NCBI GenBank assembly: GCA_964507325.1
Contig: CAZDQL010000167.1
Coordinates: forward strand, 1 to 7,448
Length of the DNA stretch: 7,448 bases
Source: CAZDQL01 sp964507325
Lineage (GTDB): Bacteria > Planctomycetota > UBA1135 > GCA-002686595
Direction of reading: 5' to 3'
Part shown: positions 1-6,008 of the stretch, in pieces
How positions within the stretch are numbered: the stretch's first letter is position 1
How the letters are laid out: each line of letters starts with the position of its first letter
The notes under the pieces: generated by a model
The model's database searches: none
Seen by the model: the letters and a program-made list of their open reading frames with translations, nothing else
Told to the model about the DNA's origin: nothing
Translations under genes and position numbers: made by a program

Positions 1-45
1 GCTGCCCCTCGGCGGCTCCGGCCGCGAATCGACCCCTTGGAACGT

Positions 46-53
46 CTATTCTC
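46..53. repeat. 8-bp direct repeat CTATTCTC, left copy (right copy at 7386-7393)
   Basis: CTATTCTC lies directly against the point where identity with the complete IS copy begins (54). The same 8-mer occurs at 7386-7393, where the large minus-strand gene loses its frame. Bases 1-45 outside it match nothing else in the window. They are open in the same frame as the transposase remnant, but that frame uses AT-ending codons such as AAT, CTT, TCT and ATT, unlike genuine genes here, so it is probably not coding. The repeat could be a target duplication or a chimera junction. Confidence 0.5.
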
Positions 54-617
54 ACCGGCCTGTCGATCGTAGGCGAGGGCGAGTGGGCTGCAGCGAAGCG
101 CGGTGGCAAGGGCAAGCAGGGCTGGAAGAAGCTCCACCTCGGGGTAGATCGAGCGGGCGTCATCGTCGCCGAAGTCCTGACCGCTGGCAACGCGGACGAC
201 GCGGCGACGGCGCTTCGTCTGATTGATGCAGTCGAGGGCGTGATTTCGAACCTCACTGCCGATGCAGCTTGCGACTCGATCGGGATCTACGACGCCGCGA
301 GATCGCGTAGCGCGAAGGTCGTTGTTCCCCCAACCAAGGCGGCGACGAGACCAAGACGACGAAAGGCCTGGTCAACCGCCCGCGATCGCACGATCAAGAG
401 AGTACGGGAGATCGGACGCCGACGGTGGAAGAAGGAGTCGGGATATCATTGCCGAGGCACCGTCGAGAACGCCTTCTTCAGGTACAAGTCGATCATCGGG
501 GATCGGCTTCGTGCTCGTCGTCCGGAAGCGCAGGAAACCGAGGCGTCGCTCGGCTGCAACATCCTGAATCGGATGATCGAGCTTGGTCGGCCGGTCTCGG
601 TCGCGATCGGCCCCTAA
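54..617 (+). pseudogene. IS5-family transposase, 3' fragment
   Basis: The fragment encodes residues 129-315 of the transposase encoded at 1855-2802, with identical amino acids and a TAA stop where the complete copy has TAG. It keeps the second catalytic aspartate (TADAACD) and the Y-2-R-3-E-6-K block with the catalytic glutamate. It lacks the N-terminal DNA-binding half and the first aspartate, because the break falls just after the VDS of VDSTGL. It cannot make an active transposase. The frame stays open leftwards to the window edge through 1-53, but with no homology and no clear start. An internal GTG at 240 could start a 125-residue C-terminal peptide, which I consider unlikely to be functional. 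Confidence 0.9.
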
Positions 618-669
618 AGTCGTGGGGATGGGGGACAGGCCGACTCATTCCTATCCATGCACCAACGCC
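54..669 (+). mobile_element. IS5-family insertion sequence, left-truncated copy (copy 1)
   Basis: This stretch repeats the right part of the complete IS at 1765-3032. Bases 54-616 match 2239-2801, and bases 617-669 match 2980-3032 once the 174-bp insertion and its second CTAG in copy 2 are removed. By eye I count five differences over 616 bases: 554 and 599 (both silent), then 617, 618 and 638 in or after the stop codon. The right terminal inverted repeat (653-669) is intact. The left ~650 bp, including the left inverted repeat, the translation start and the first catalytic aspartate, are missing. The break is sharp at 53/54. The near-identity implies a recent duplication. Confidence 0.9.
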
Positions 670-768
670 TCGCCTGGGCGCGAAAGCCAGGGCGCCCCCG
701 CACGGCGCGCTCGTAACGAGAGAGCAGGGCGCGGGAGCGGCCGGACAGCGAGTATGGCGGTCGTGATC

Positions 769-794
769 GCCGGCTCGACGGCAGCTGAGCCGGC
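769..794 (-). terminator. hairpin downstream of the secreted-protein gene
   Basis: GCCGGCTC (769-776) and GAGCCGGC (787-794) form a perfect 8-bp stem around a 10-base loop, 54 bases past the stop of the minus-strand gene ending at 848. There is no T-tract on the minus strand after it (the following bases read GATCACG), so intrinsic termination is uncertain. The rest of 670-847, between the end of IS copy 1 and this gene, shows nothing recognisable. Confidence 0.3.
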
Positions 795-847
795 GATGGG
801 GGAGGGTGCTGAGACGAGGGCGGGGATCTCGGCCGGGCTACTCCGGG

Positions 848-1459
848 CTAGTGCTCGCAGCAGTCCTCGGGCTTGCCCGCAGAGCGGGGGATCGGACCGA
901 CCTGCGGTCCGTGGACCGGCCCCGCTCCCATGCCGACGACCGCACCCCAGTTGGCCGAGGTGAAGAAGCCACTGGTGGTCTTGGTTTGCCAATGGACGTC
1001 GTGCCTTCTACCCGCCAGGATGAGGTCGAACCCGAGGTCGAAGGTAGCGGCCTGTCCTTGACCGCTGAAGCGTATGGCCCAGGGGCAGGTGCCGTTCTGG
1101 CCGGTGAAGTTGTTGTGCGGCGTGTAGGGGTCACAAGGCATGGCCTTTGACACGAGCTGCCAACTCCAATTCGCCGGCATCTGGACGTTCATCAGCCACG
1201 CCACCGGGTAGTGGACTCCGATGTCCACCCGATCCACGGGGGCGCTGCCCGGTGTCACCCTGTAGGCATACGTGTTGCTCCCCAGGCCGCCGGTTTGTCC
1301 ACAGACCTTGCCCATGCACACGATCTGCGGGGGCAGCAGGGGTGCGGTGGCCGACTCCGGCGTCGGCGAGACTGGCTCCGCTGTCGGATCGGGTGGGGAA
1401 ATGAAGGCAGAGAGCAGCAGGACGGGCGGGAGGGCGAAGGCGAAGAGCTTGGTGGGCAT
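848..1459 (-). CDS. predicted secreted protein, six cysteines, unknown function
   Basis: A 203-aa protein I do not recognise. Residues 1-21 look like a signal peptide: a short basic start (MPTK), then a hydrophobic stretch ending near AFISPP. Residues 22-45 are a Pro/Ser/Thr/Glu-rich linker, and the mature domain begins near PQIVCMGKVCG. Cysteines lie at 48, 53, 109, 125, 200 and 201. An even number in an exported protein suggests disulphides, and the tail ends in DCCEH. The body is rich in Trp, Tyr, Asn and Gly, as in extracellular beta-rich domains (inference). ATG at 1459 is preferred over the TTG one codon upstream because GGAG (1468-1471) sits 8 bases before it. The gene is the only cargo between the two IS copies. 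Confidence 0.7.
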   Translation of the reverse strand: MPTKLFAFALPPVLLLSAFISPPDPTAEPVSPTPESATAPLLPPQIVCMGKVCGQTGGLGSNTYAYRVTPGSAPVDRVDIGVHYPVAWLMNVQMPANWSWQLVSKAMPCDPYTPHNNFTGQNGTCPWAIRFSGQGQAATFDLGFDLILAGRRHDVHWQTKTTSGFFTSANWGAVVGMGAGPVHGPQVGPIPRSAGKPEDCCEH

Positions 1460-1462
1460 CAA

Positions 1463-1764
1463 TGTGTCTCCACGTTGGCAGGAACGGCGATTCCTGCGCC
1501 GTTGGTATCCAGACGGATACGCATCCCACGCGGGGCGACATCGCCCGGCAGGGAACGAGATGCGTCGGGGTGTCGGGCGCGGAATGTCTCAGGGCCCTGG
1601 CAGAGTTTCCGCATCCCGAGGTTTATCCCGATGCACCAGGTGATTCCTGGAAGCGAGACGCCTGGGAGGGCTCTCGGGGCCCGGCTGCGGCGATTCCTAA
1701 TTGTCGACGCCATTCGCAACCGCCTGAAGACTGGCTCCCCGGCGTGGCTGATCGGGGTCGCCTC
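1463..1764. other. intergenic region upstream of the secreted-protein gene, up to the IS left end
   Basis: About 300 bases with no gene I can support. The frame on the plus strand from ATG 1462 is open into the transposase, but only by chance: it carries no recognisable domain and crosses the IS left inverted repeat. The region should hold the promoter of the minus-strand secreted-protein gene. I could not find a convincing -35/-10 pair. Two small hairpins near its left edge are described separately. Confidence 0.5.
1478..1520 (-). promoter_or_regulatory. two adjacent small inverted repeats in the leader of the secreted-protein gene
   Basis: GCAGGAA (1478-1484) pairs with TTCCTGC (1491-1497) around six bases, and GTATCC (1505-1510) pairs with GGATAC (1515-1520) around four. 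Both are perfect and lie 19-61 bases upstream of the ATG at 1459. They could be a leader RNA structure or operator half-sites. Short stems are common in high-GC DNA, so the assignment is weak. Confidence 0.25.
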
Positions 1765-1781
1765 GGCGTTGGTGCACGAAT
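1765..1781 (+). repeat. left terminal inverted repeat of IS copy 2
   Basis: It begins GGCGTTGGTGCA and matches the reverse complement of the right end at 15 of 17 positions (mismatches at positions 13 and 15). It lies 90 bases before the transposase start. Confidence 0.8.
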
Positions 1782-1854
1782 CCCGGCCCCCCCTCTGAGA
1801 GCCTCCCAAAGCCGATCTGGGTGCCGTGCGCGACCTTGCCGTCAAACTCCAGGG

Positions 1855-2802
1855 ATGAACTCCCGCGTCCACCCCAAGTACAAGACCAAGTACCGCGTGG
1901 CGAACTGGGCGAAGTACGACCAGGGCTTGGTCCGTCGGGGGGACATCACGCTCTGGCTGTCCCCAGATGTCATCGCCGCGTGGAATCCGGCGCCTGGTGG
2001 CCGCCGCGGGGGGCAGCAGCGGTACTCCGACCTCGCGATCGAGACTGCGCTGACGCTGCGCCTGGTGTTCAACCTACCGCTGCGTCAGACCGAAGGGTTC
2101 CTGCGGTCGGTCCTCGCGCTGATGGGGGCCGACCTCGAAGCGCCGGACCACACGACCCTGTCGCGGCGAAGCCAGCGTCTCGGGATTCGGTTTCATCGGG
2201 TTCCCGTCGGCGAACCCGTGCACCTGATCGTCGACAGTACCGGCCTGTCGATCGTAGGCGAGGGCGAGTGGGCTGCAGCGAAGCGCGGTGGCAAGGGCAA
2301 GCAGGGCTGGAAGAAGCTCCACCTCGGGGTAGATCGAGCGGGCGTCATCGTCGCCGAAGTCCTGACCGCTGGCAACGCGGACGACGCGGCGACGGCGCTT
2401 CGTCTGATTGATGCAGTCGAGGGCGTGATTTCGAACCTCACTGCCGATGCAGCTTGCGACTCGATCGGGATCTACGACGCCGCGAGATCGCGTAGCGCGA
2501 AGGTCGTTGTTCCCCCAACCAAGGCGGCGACGAGACCAAGACGACGAAAGGCCTGGTCAACCGCCCGCGATCGCACGATCAAGAGAGTACGGGAGATCGG
2601 ACGCCGACGGTGGAAGAAGGAGTCGGGATATCATTGCCGAGGCACCGTCGAGAACGCCTTCTTCAGGTACAAGTCGATCATCGGGGATCGGCTTCGTGCT
2701 CGTCGTCCGGAAGCGCAGGAAACCGAGGCGTCGCTCGGTTGCAACATCCTGAATCGGATGATCGAGCTTGGTCGGCCGGTCTCAGTCGCGATCGGCCCCT
2801 AG
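1855..2802 (+). CDS. IS5-family DDE transposase (IS903-like)
   Basis: A 315-aa transposase that cuts and rejoins the IS ends. The N-terminus (KYKTKYRVANWAKYDQGLVRRGD...LWLSPD) is typical of the IS903 group. The RNase H-fold catalytic core has D127 in LIVDSTGL, D198 in TADAACD, and E266 within the signature Y259-x2-R262-x3-E266-x6-K273, so all catalytic residues are present. The length fits the family (~310 aa). ATG at 1855 is chosen because the family N-terminus begins here and it lies just inside the left inverted repeat, although the frame is open further upstream. The stop TAG at 2800-2802 is formed by the CTAG that flanks the nested MITE, so the insertion leaves the protein intact. It may therefore still be active and could act on both IS copies. 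Confidence 0.93.
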   Translation: MNSRVHPKYKTKYRVANWAKYDQGLVRRGDITLWLSPDVIAAWNPAPGGRRGGQQRYSDLAIETALTLRLVFNLPLRQTEGFLRSVLALMGADLEAPDHTTLSRRSQRLGIRFHRVPVGEPVHLIVDSTGLSIVGEGEWAAAKRGGKGKQGWKKLHLGVDRAGVIVAEVLTAGNADDAATALRLIDAVEGVISNLTADAACDSIGIYDAARSRSAKVVVPPTKAATRPRRRKAWSTARDRTIKRVREIGRRRWKKESGYHCRGTVENAFFRYKSIIGDRLRARRPEAQETEASLGCNILNRMIELGRPVSVAIGP

Positions 2803-2976
2803 CCCGGATTATTCATGAAGCAGCACCCAGATCGTCGTAGATGCCGTCAGATTGCGGCTTCGCGACCGAGGCCGCCGCAGGCGACCTGTGTGGTCGTTGA
2901 GGACGGGCGAGGGAGGGAAGTCGCGATCTGGCGAGCAGATACGGCGATCTGGGTGCTGCTTCATGAATAGTCCGGG
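2803..2976. mobile_element. 174-bp MITE-like palindromic element nested in IS copy 2
   Basis: The outer 32 bases on each side (2803-2834 and 2945-2976) are inverted repeats with one mismatch, beginning CCCGGAT/CTATTCATGAAG. Weaker pairing with one gap continues inward to about 2861/2917, so most of the element folds into one long hairpin. CTAG flanks both sides (2799-2802, 2977-2980). Removing the element and one CTAG restores CCCCTAGGGTCGTGGGG, which aligns to CCCCTAAAGTCGTGGGG in IS copy 1 with two differences. The element has no coding capacity. Because CTAG is itself palindromic, the exact duplication length (2-4 bp) is ambiguous. The mobilising family is not identified; the YTAR-targeting IS5 group or IS1380/IS1182-type elements are candidates. 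Confidence 0.85.
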
Positions 2977-3013
2977 CTAGGGTCGTGGGGATGGGGGACA
3001 AGCCGACTCATTC

Positions 3014-4189
3014 CTATCCATGCACCAACGCCACGGGGACGGACCCTCTCATAGAAGCGGCCCTGCCGGCTGGGGTCGCGAACAGCACCGTCTCCTCGTG
3101 GTGGATCGTGATGTGGTCCAGGTACATCTCGTAGCCCGCGTCGAGTGAGCCCAGGTAGCGCGGGAGGTCGATCAGGTCGCTCTTGCGATGGTAGGCCGAG
3201 ATCGCCAACCGGGGTCGGAACGAGCGCAGGGTGCGCTCGGCGCCGCGCAGGATCTCGAGCTCGGCGCCCTCGACGTCCAGCTTGATGAAGTCGACCCGAT
3301 CCAGCCGCTCCCGCTCCACGAGGTCGTCGATGGTCATGGTGAGGACCTCGCCGCCCCCCTGCGGGTCCGCCTCCCCCCCGATGGAGGTGCCCGGCCCCCC
3401 GCCCGCTCGGTAGGCCATCCTCTCCCCCGAGCGGCTCCACAGGGCCTGGGTCACGACCTCCACGCGCGGGGCGAGGCGCGGGTTGCGCTCCAGGTTGGGC
3501 CGCAGGACTTCGAGGTTCTCCTCCGCGAACTCGAAGCACAGCACGCGACCGTTGGGACCGACCCGATCGGCGAAGTAGAGCGCCGTGTCACCCCAGCAAC
3601 CCCCACCGTCGATCACCACCTCGCCCGCCTGCGCGCGGATCTCGACCGAGTCGCCGAAGAAGGCGTAGTGCTCCAGCAGGAAGGTGTTGAGGAGGTTCAG
3701 GGGATGGACGACCAGCTCGATGTCCCCCTCGGCGCCGGGGTGGCGAAAGCGGGAGAGGTGCGAGAGGATCGAATCGAGCCGGTGAACCCGTGGCTCCACG
3801 AGGTAGCGGGAATCGATCGAGGCCAGCTTCTCCCAGAAGCCGGGGTTGTTGCTGGCCAGCTTCACGTGCCGGCGGCCGAGGACGCGCAGCTTCAACACGT
3901 CCACCAGGGTCCGGCGCGAGTGCTCGTCGGCGAGCCGCTCGAAGGTCTCCTCGTAGTCCTCCAGGTGCTCCAGCAGCCAGCCCCACCAGCTCGAGCGCGG
4001 TGGGAAGCGGCGCCGGGAGAGACCCAGGCGGCCGAGCAGACGCAGGCCCTGCTCCCTCGCGCTCCGAGCGAGCCTCCGCATCGGACCGGCGGGGTAGCGC
4101 AGGGGATCGGTGTTGCGCGTCTGCCAGGTCTGGCTGTCGCGCAGCAGACCCTCCAGCAGCCGCCGCTGGAACTCCCTGCCTCCGCTCAC
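3014..4189 (-). CDS. FkbM-family SAM-dependent methyltransferase, C-terminus altered by IS
   Basis: A 391-aa protein in the class of FkbM methyltransferases, which O-methylate sugars or small metabolites using S-adenosylmethionine; the substrate here is unknown. The SAM-binding loop is VVIDGGGCWGDTALYFA (191-207), with the acidic E220 after the second strand. The family motif FIKLDVEGAE is at 301-310, and HHEETVLFA at 363-371 is the usual end. Residues 1-160 form a charged, helical N-terminal extension without a recognised domain. The start is GTG at 4189, with Shine-Dalgarno GGGAGG at 4198-4203. The gene begins 37 nt after the LOG gene stop, so the two are probably one operon. The last residues (ALVHG and stop) are encoded by the IS right end at 3014-3032, so the native tail is lost. 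The catalytic domain seems complete. Confidence 0.88.
   Translation of the reverse strand: MSGGREFQRRLLEGLLRDSQTWQTRNTDPLRYPAGPMRRLARSAREQGLRLLGRLGLSRRRFPPRSSWWGWLLEHLEDYEETFERLADEHSRRTLVDVLKLRVLGRRHVKLASNNPGFWEKLASIDSRYLVEPRVHRLDSILSHLSRFRHPGAEGDIELVVHPLNLLNTFLLEHYAFFGDSVEIRAQAGEVVIDGGGCWGDTALYFADRVGPNGRVLCFEFAEENLEVLRPNLERNPRLAPRVEVVTQALWSRSGERMAYRAGGGPGTSIGGEADPQGGGEVLTMTIDDLVERERLDRVDFIKLDVEGAELEILRGAERTLRSFRPRLAISAYHRKSDLIDLPRYLGSLDAGYEMYLDHITIHHEETVLFATPAGRAASMRGSVPVALVHG
3016..3032 (-). repeat. right terminal inverted repeat of IS copy 2
   Basis: The reverse complement begins GGCGTTGGTGCATGGAT, and the same end is present in copy 1 at 653-669. Read on the minus strand it encodes ALVHG followed by TAG, which closes the interrupted methyltransferase frame. 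Confidence 0.85.
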
Positions 4190-4197
4190 CCCCGCAT

Positions 4198-4203
4198 CCT
4201 CCC
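4198..4203 (-). promoter_or_regulatory. ribosome binding site deciding the GTG start of the FkbM methyltransferase
   Basis: GGGAGG on the minus strand lies 8 bases before the GTG at 4189. An ATG at 4196 overlaps this region but is out of frame and meets a stop within three codons, so GTG is the better start. Confidence 0.55.
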
Positions 4204-4226
4204 GGCGCGATCCCAGGCCGCTGCGC

Positions 4227-5111
4227 TCAACCCGCGTCGGCCGCCGGGGCGCCCCCCTCCGAGGGCTCCTCCGCGGCCGCCTCGGCCTCGCGCTCCTCGC
4301 GCGCGCGCCGCTCGACCTCCAGCACGTTCTGGGTCAGCTCGCTGGTGATGTACTCGAAGGCCTCGTCCACCGAATCGGTGTGGTAGAAGAGGTCGAGATC
4401 CTCCGGGCTGATGGTGCCGAAGCGCAGCATGGGCTTCATGTCGAGCACCTGGTCCCAGTACTCCTTGCCGAACAGGACGATGGGCAGCTTCTTCTGGATC
4501 TTGTTGGTCTGGATCAGGGTCACCACCTCGCAGAACTCGTCCAGGGTGCCGAAGCCCCCGGGCATGGCGACGATCGCCTTGGCCAGGTAGGTGAACCAGT
4601 ACTTGCGCATAAAGAAGTAGTGGAACTCGAAGGCCAGGCGCCGGGTGATGAAGGAGTTGCTGGTCTGCTCGAAGGGCAGCGAGATGTTGAGCCCCACGTT
4701 CACGCCCCGGGCCTCGGAGGCGCCGCGGTTGGCGGCCTCCATGATCCCCGGGCCGCCCCCGGAGCAGATCACGAAGCGGTGCTCGGTGCCCTCCAGGGAC
4801 TTGGACCACTGGGTGAGGCGGAAGCACAGCTCGCGGGCGGCCTCGTAGTAGCGCGACATGTCGAGCTGACCCCGGGCGGTCTCCACGTCCCCGCCCTCGG
4901 CGATGGCCTTCTCCAGCCCGACTTCGGCCTCGGCTCGCGAGAGGACGCGGGCCGAGCCGAAGACCACGATGGTGTCGCGGATCTGCAGGTCGGCGAAGCG
5001 CGCCTCGGGCTCGAGGTACTCGGCCAGGATCCGGATGGAGCGCGCGTCCGAGCTGCCCAGGAAGCCCAGGTTCTTGTACGCCTTGACGCACTGATAGCGG
5101 CTCTCGTTCAT
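4227..5111 (-). CDS. LOG-family protein (nucleoside monophosphate phosphoribohydrolase-like)
   Basis: A 294-aa Rossmann-fold protein of the LOG family, often mis-titled lysine decarboxylase. Members hydrolyse the N-glycosidic bond of nucleoside 5'-monophosphates, releasing the base and ribose 5-phosphate. The two family signatures are present: SGGGPGIMEAANRGA (117-131) and PGGFGTLDE (184-192), which bind the phosphoribosyl group and supply the catalytic residues. The ~45-residue N-terminal extension before TIVVFGSAR and the insert around 70-90 make it longer than plant LOG proteins (~215 aa), as in many bacterial homologues. Residues 264-294 are an acidic Ala/Glu-rich tail. The ATG at 5111 is secure, since an in-frame TGA lies 12 bases upstream, but no clear Shine-Dalgarno is visible. 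The 214 bases upstream (5112-5325) show no gene and no confident promoter. Confidence 0.9.
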   Translation of the reverse strand: MNESRYQCVKAYKNLGFLGSSDARSIRILAEYLEPEARFADLQIRDTIVVFGSARVLSRAEAEVGLEKAIAEGGDVETARGQLDMSRYYEAARELCFRLTQWSKSLEGTEHRFVICSGGGPGIMEAANRGASEARGVNVGLNISLPFEQTSNSFITRRLAFEFHYFFMRKYWFTYLAKAIVAMPGGFGTLDEFCEVVTLIQTNKIQKKLPIVLFGKEYWDQVLDMKPMLRFGTISPEDLDLFYHTDSVDEAFEYITSELTQNVLEVERRAREEREAEAAAEEPSEGGAPAADAG

Positions 5112-5325
5112 GGATCGTCGTCAGGCGGCTGGCAGGGCTCTGCTGCGCTCGGGGGCTCGAGGGGACGGGAGGGAGGGCCGCAGATGGTAGGCGACCGCGG
5201 GGCGCCGGATGAGAGGGAATCGGAACTCGGGCCAGCCGGGGAGGCGGGGGGTGGGGAGGGGCCGTCGGGAGGCGCCAAAATGTACCGTATGGTTTATCTC
5301 GAGCGAGTGCCTTCCCGCCGGCGGC

Positions 5326-5628
5326 TCACCCGTCCTCCTCCTCCTCCCTCCGCCGGGCCTTCTCCTTGGCCTTCGTGAAGAGCTCGTCCAGCGTATCGGC
5401 TTTGTTTCGTTCGCGATCCAGGGCCGCCTCCAGCTTGCCCTGGCCCTCCTCCGGTCGTTTCCGCACACGATCTCGTACGGATTCCCAATCTTTATCGCTA
5501 ATGAGTATGCGGCCCGCTTCGTCCGTCTCCTGGGGCCGCCTGGTGCGGACCACCTTCCCCGTAGAAACGTCCACCCAGATCCGACTCGAACAGCACGGGC
5601 AAGCAACTTCGATTTCTCTGACGGCCAT
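5326..5628 (-). CDS. small CPCC-motif protein, hypothetical
   Basis: A 100-aa protein. It begins MAVREIEVACPCCSSRIWVDVSTGKVVR. The C10-P-C-C13 pair followed by short beta strands resembles half of a zinc ribbon, and similar short CPCC proteins of unknown role occur in several Gram-negative phyla (recall). From about residue 45 it is highly charged and probably helical, ending in a Lys/Arg/Glu-rich tail (KAKEKARRREEEED). ATG at 5628 is chosen over an in-frame start at 5721, because AGGGGGA lies six bases upstream and the family-like sequence begins there. A longer form would read into the inverted repeat of the element at 5707-5909. It is upstream of the LOG gene on the same strand but 214 nt away, so shared transcription is uncertain. 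A GCTTCT-TCGG-AGAAGC hairpin (5668-5683) lies in its leader. Confidence 0.65.
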   Translation of the reverse strand: MAVREIEVACPCCSSRIWVDVSTGKVVRTRRPQETDEAGRILISDKDWESVRDRVRKRPEEGQGKLEAALDRERNKADTLDELFTKAKEKARRREEEEDG

Positions 5629-5706
5629 CCCCAGTCCCCCTGGCAAGTGGTGGTCGGAGCCCCCCCGGCTTCTTCGGAGAAGCGAGGGAACAAGCCCCCC
5701 ACATTG

Positions 5707-5909
5707 CAGGGCTCCTGACACATGCGCCCCGATTCATGCAACCATCCGCTCATGGCTCAGCAGGGAAACGGCGTGTCGGGCTCGCTCCCTGGTCGGTGTC
5801 GATCGCGGCCCCCGTCAAAGCGTTGCATACCTTATGACGCACCCCCTCATCGTGAATGAACGGCATTCGGCCAATGCCGCCACTCCACGCACCTATGTCA
5901 GGAGCCCTG
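5707..5909. mobile_element. 203-bp MITE-like element with 14-bp inverted repeats and CATTG duplication
   Basis: CAGGGCTCCTGACA (5707-5720) and its exact reverse complement (5896-5909) bound the segment. The pentamer CATTG flanks it in direct orientation (5702-5706 and 5910-5914), as expected for a 5-bp target duplication. The interior has no convincing gene. It contains a perfect 7-bp hairpin (5861-5867 with 5873-5879). The element lies in the region between the divergent genes starting at 5628 and 6009 and could carry promoter or regulatory sites for either. The source transposon family is unknown to me. Confidence 0.65.
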
Positions 5910-5956
5910 CATTGTAAGTCAAACCCGTGGTGAATATTCTCGGCTCCCAAGCGGCG

Positions 5957-5984
5957 TTACCTCGGCCTTCCCCTCGGGTATATG
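5957..5984 (+). promoter_or_regulatory. weak candidate promoter for the 34-aa ORF
   Basis: TTACCT (5957-5962) and TATATG (5979-5984) are 16 bases apart, 24 bases before the ATG at 6009. Each matches the sigma-70 consensus only partly (3/6 and 4/6). The call is supported mainly by position. Confidence 0.2.
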
Positions 5985-6008
5985 CCATAGCAACCGGAAC
6001 CGCTCGCA

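Larger units (their letters stand above)
1765..3032 (+). mobile_element. IS5-family (IS903-like) insertion sequence, complete copy with nested insertion (copy 2)
   Basis: The ends are set by imperfect terminal inverted repeats beginning GGCGTTGGTGCA at 1765 and, in reverse complement, at 3032. Without the nested 178 bp (174-bp element plus duplicated CTAG) the IS would be 1090 bp, close to the ~1.06 kb typical of the IS903 group. One transposase gene fills the interior. No target duplication is evident: the left flank ends CGCCTC and the right flank begins ACGGGG, whereas IS903-group elements usually make 9-bp duplications. This suggests recombination or deletion after insertion. The right end lies inside the 3' end of an FkbM methyltransferase gene. 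Confidence 0.88.

Noticed and set aside
833..852. Tandem CCGGGCTA-CTC-CCGGGCTA-like repeat sharing TCCGGGCTAG with the right edge of the MITE at 2971-2980
   Set aside because: The shared core is 10 bases of GC-rich sequence with no surrounding similarity to the rest of the element. Probably coincidence rather than a MITE remnant.
670..1764. Near-match TCGCCTG (670-676) and TCGCCTC (1758-1764) on the inner flanks of the two IS copies, suggesting an excised circle or translocatable unit
   Set aside because: Only six of seven bases match, and the length does not fit the usual 9-bp duplication of IS903-type elements. Too weak to claim.
1462..1854. Open frame that would extend the transposase by 131 residues at its N-terminus
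   Set aside because: It crosses the IS left inverted repeat, has no recognisable domain, and the family N-terminus starts cleanly at 1855. Long open frames are common by chance at this GC content.
4261..4330. GC-rich repetitive tract in the 3' part of the LOG gene as a possible repeat element
   Set aside because: It simply encodes the Glu/Ala/Arg-rich C-terminal tail and is not a separate repeat.
5281..5320. Possible promoter in the AT-richer patch upstream of the LOG gene
   Set aside because: No hexamer pair with proper spacing on the minus strand could be defended.
3188..5378. Long plus-strand open frames of 386 and 422 residues opposite the FkbM and LOG genes
   Set aside because: They are antisense shadows of two well-supported minus-strand genes, with low-complexity composition and no family motifs.
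5121..5753. 210-residue minus-strand open frame overlapping the CPCC gene
   Set aside because: It runs in another frame over the CPCC gene and through the MITE end, is Arg/Pro-rich and has no motif. The CPCC frame has a ribosome binding site and a coherent domain.
5750..5950. 66-residue minus-strand open frame inside the element at 5707-5909
   Set aside because: No ribosome binding site, no recognisable sequence, and it crosses the element boundary.
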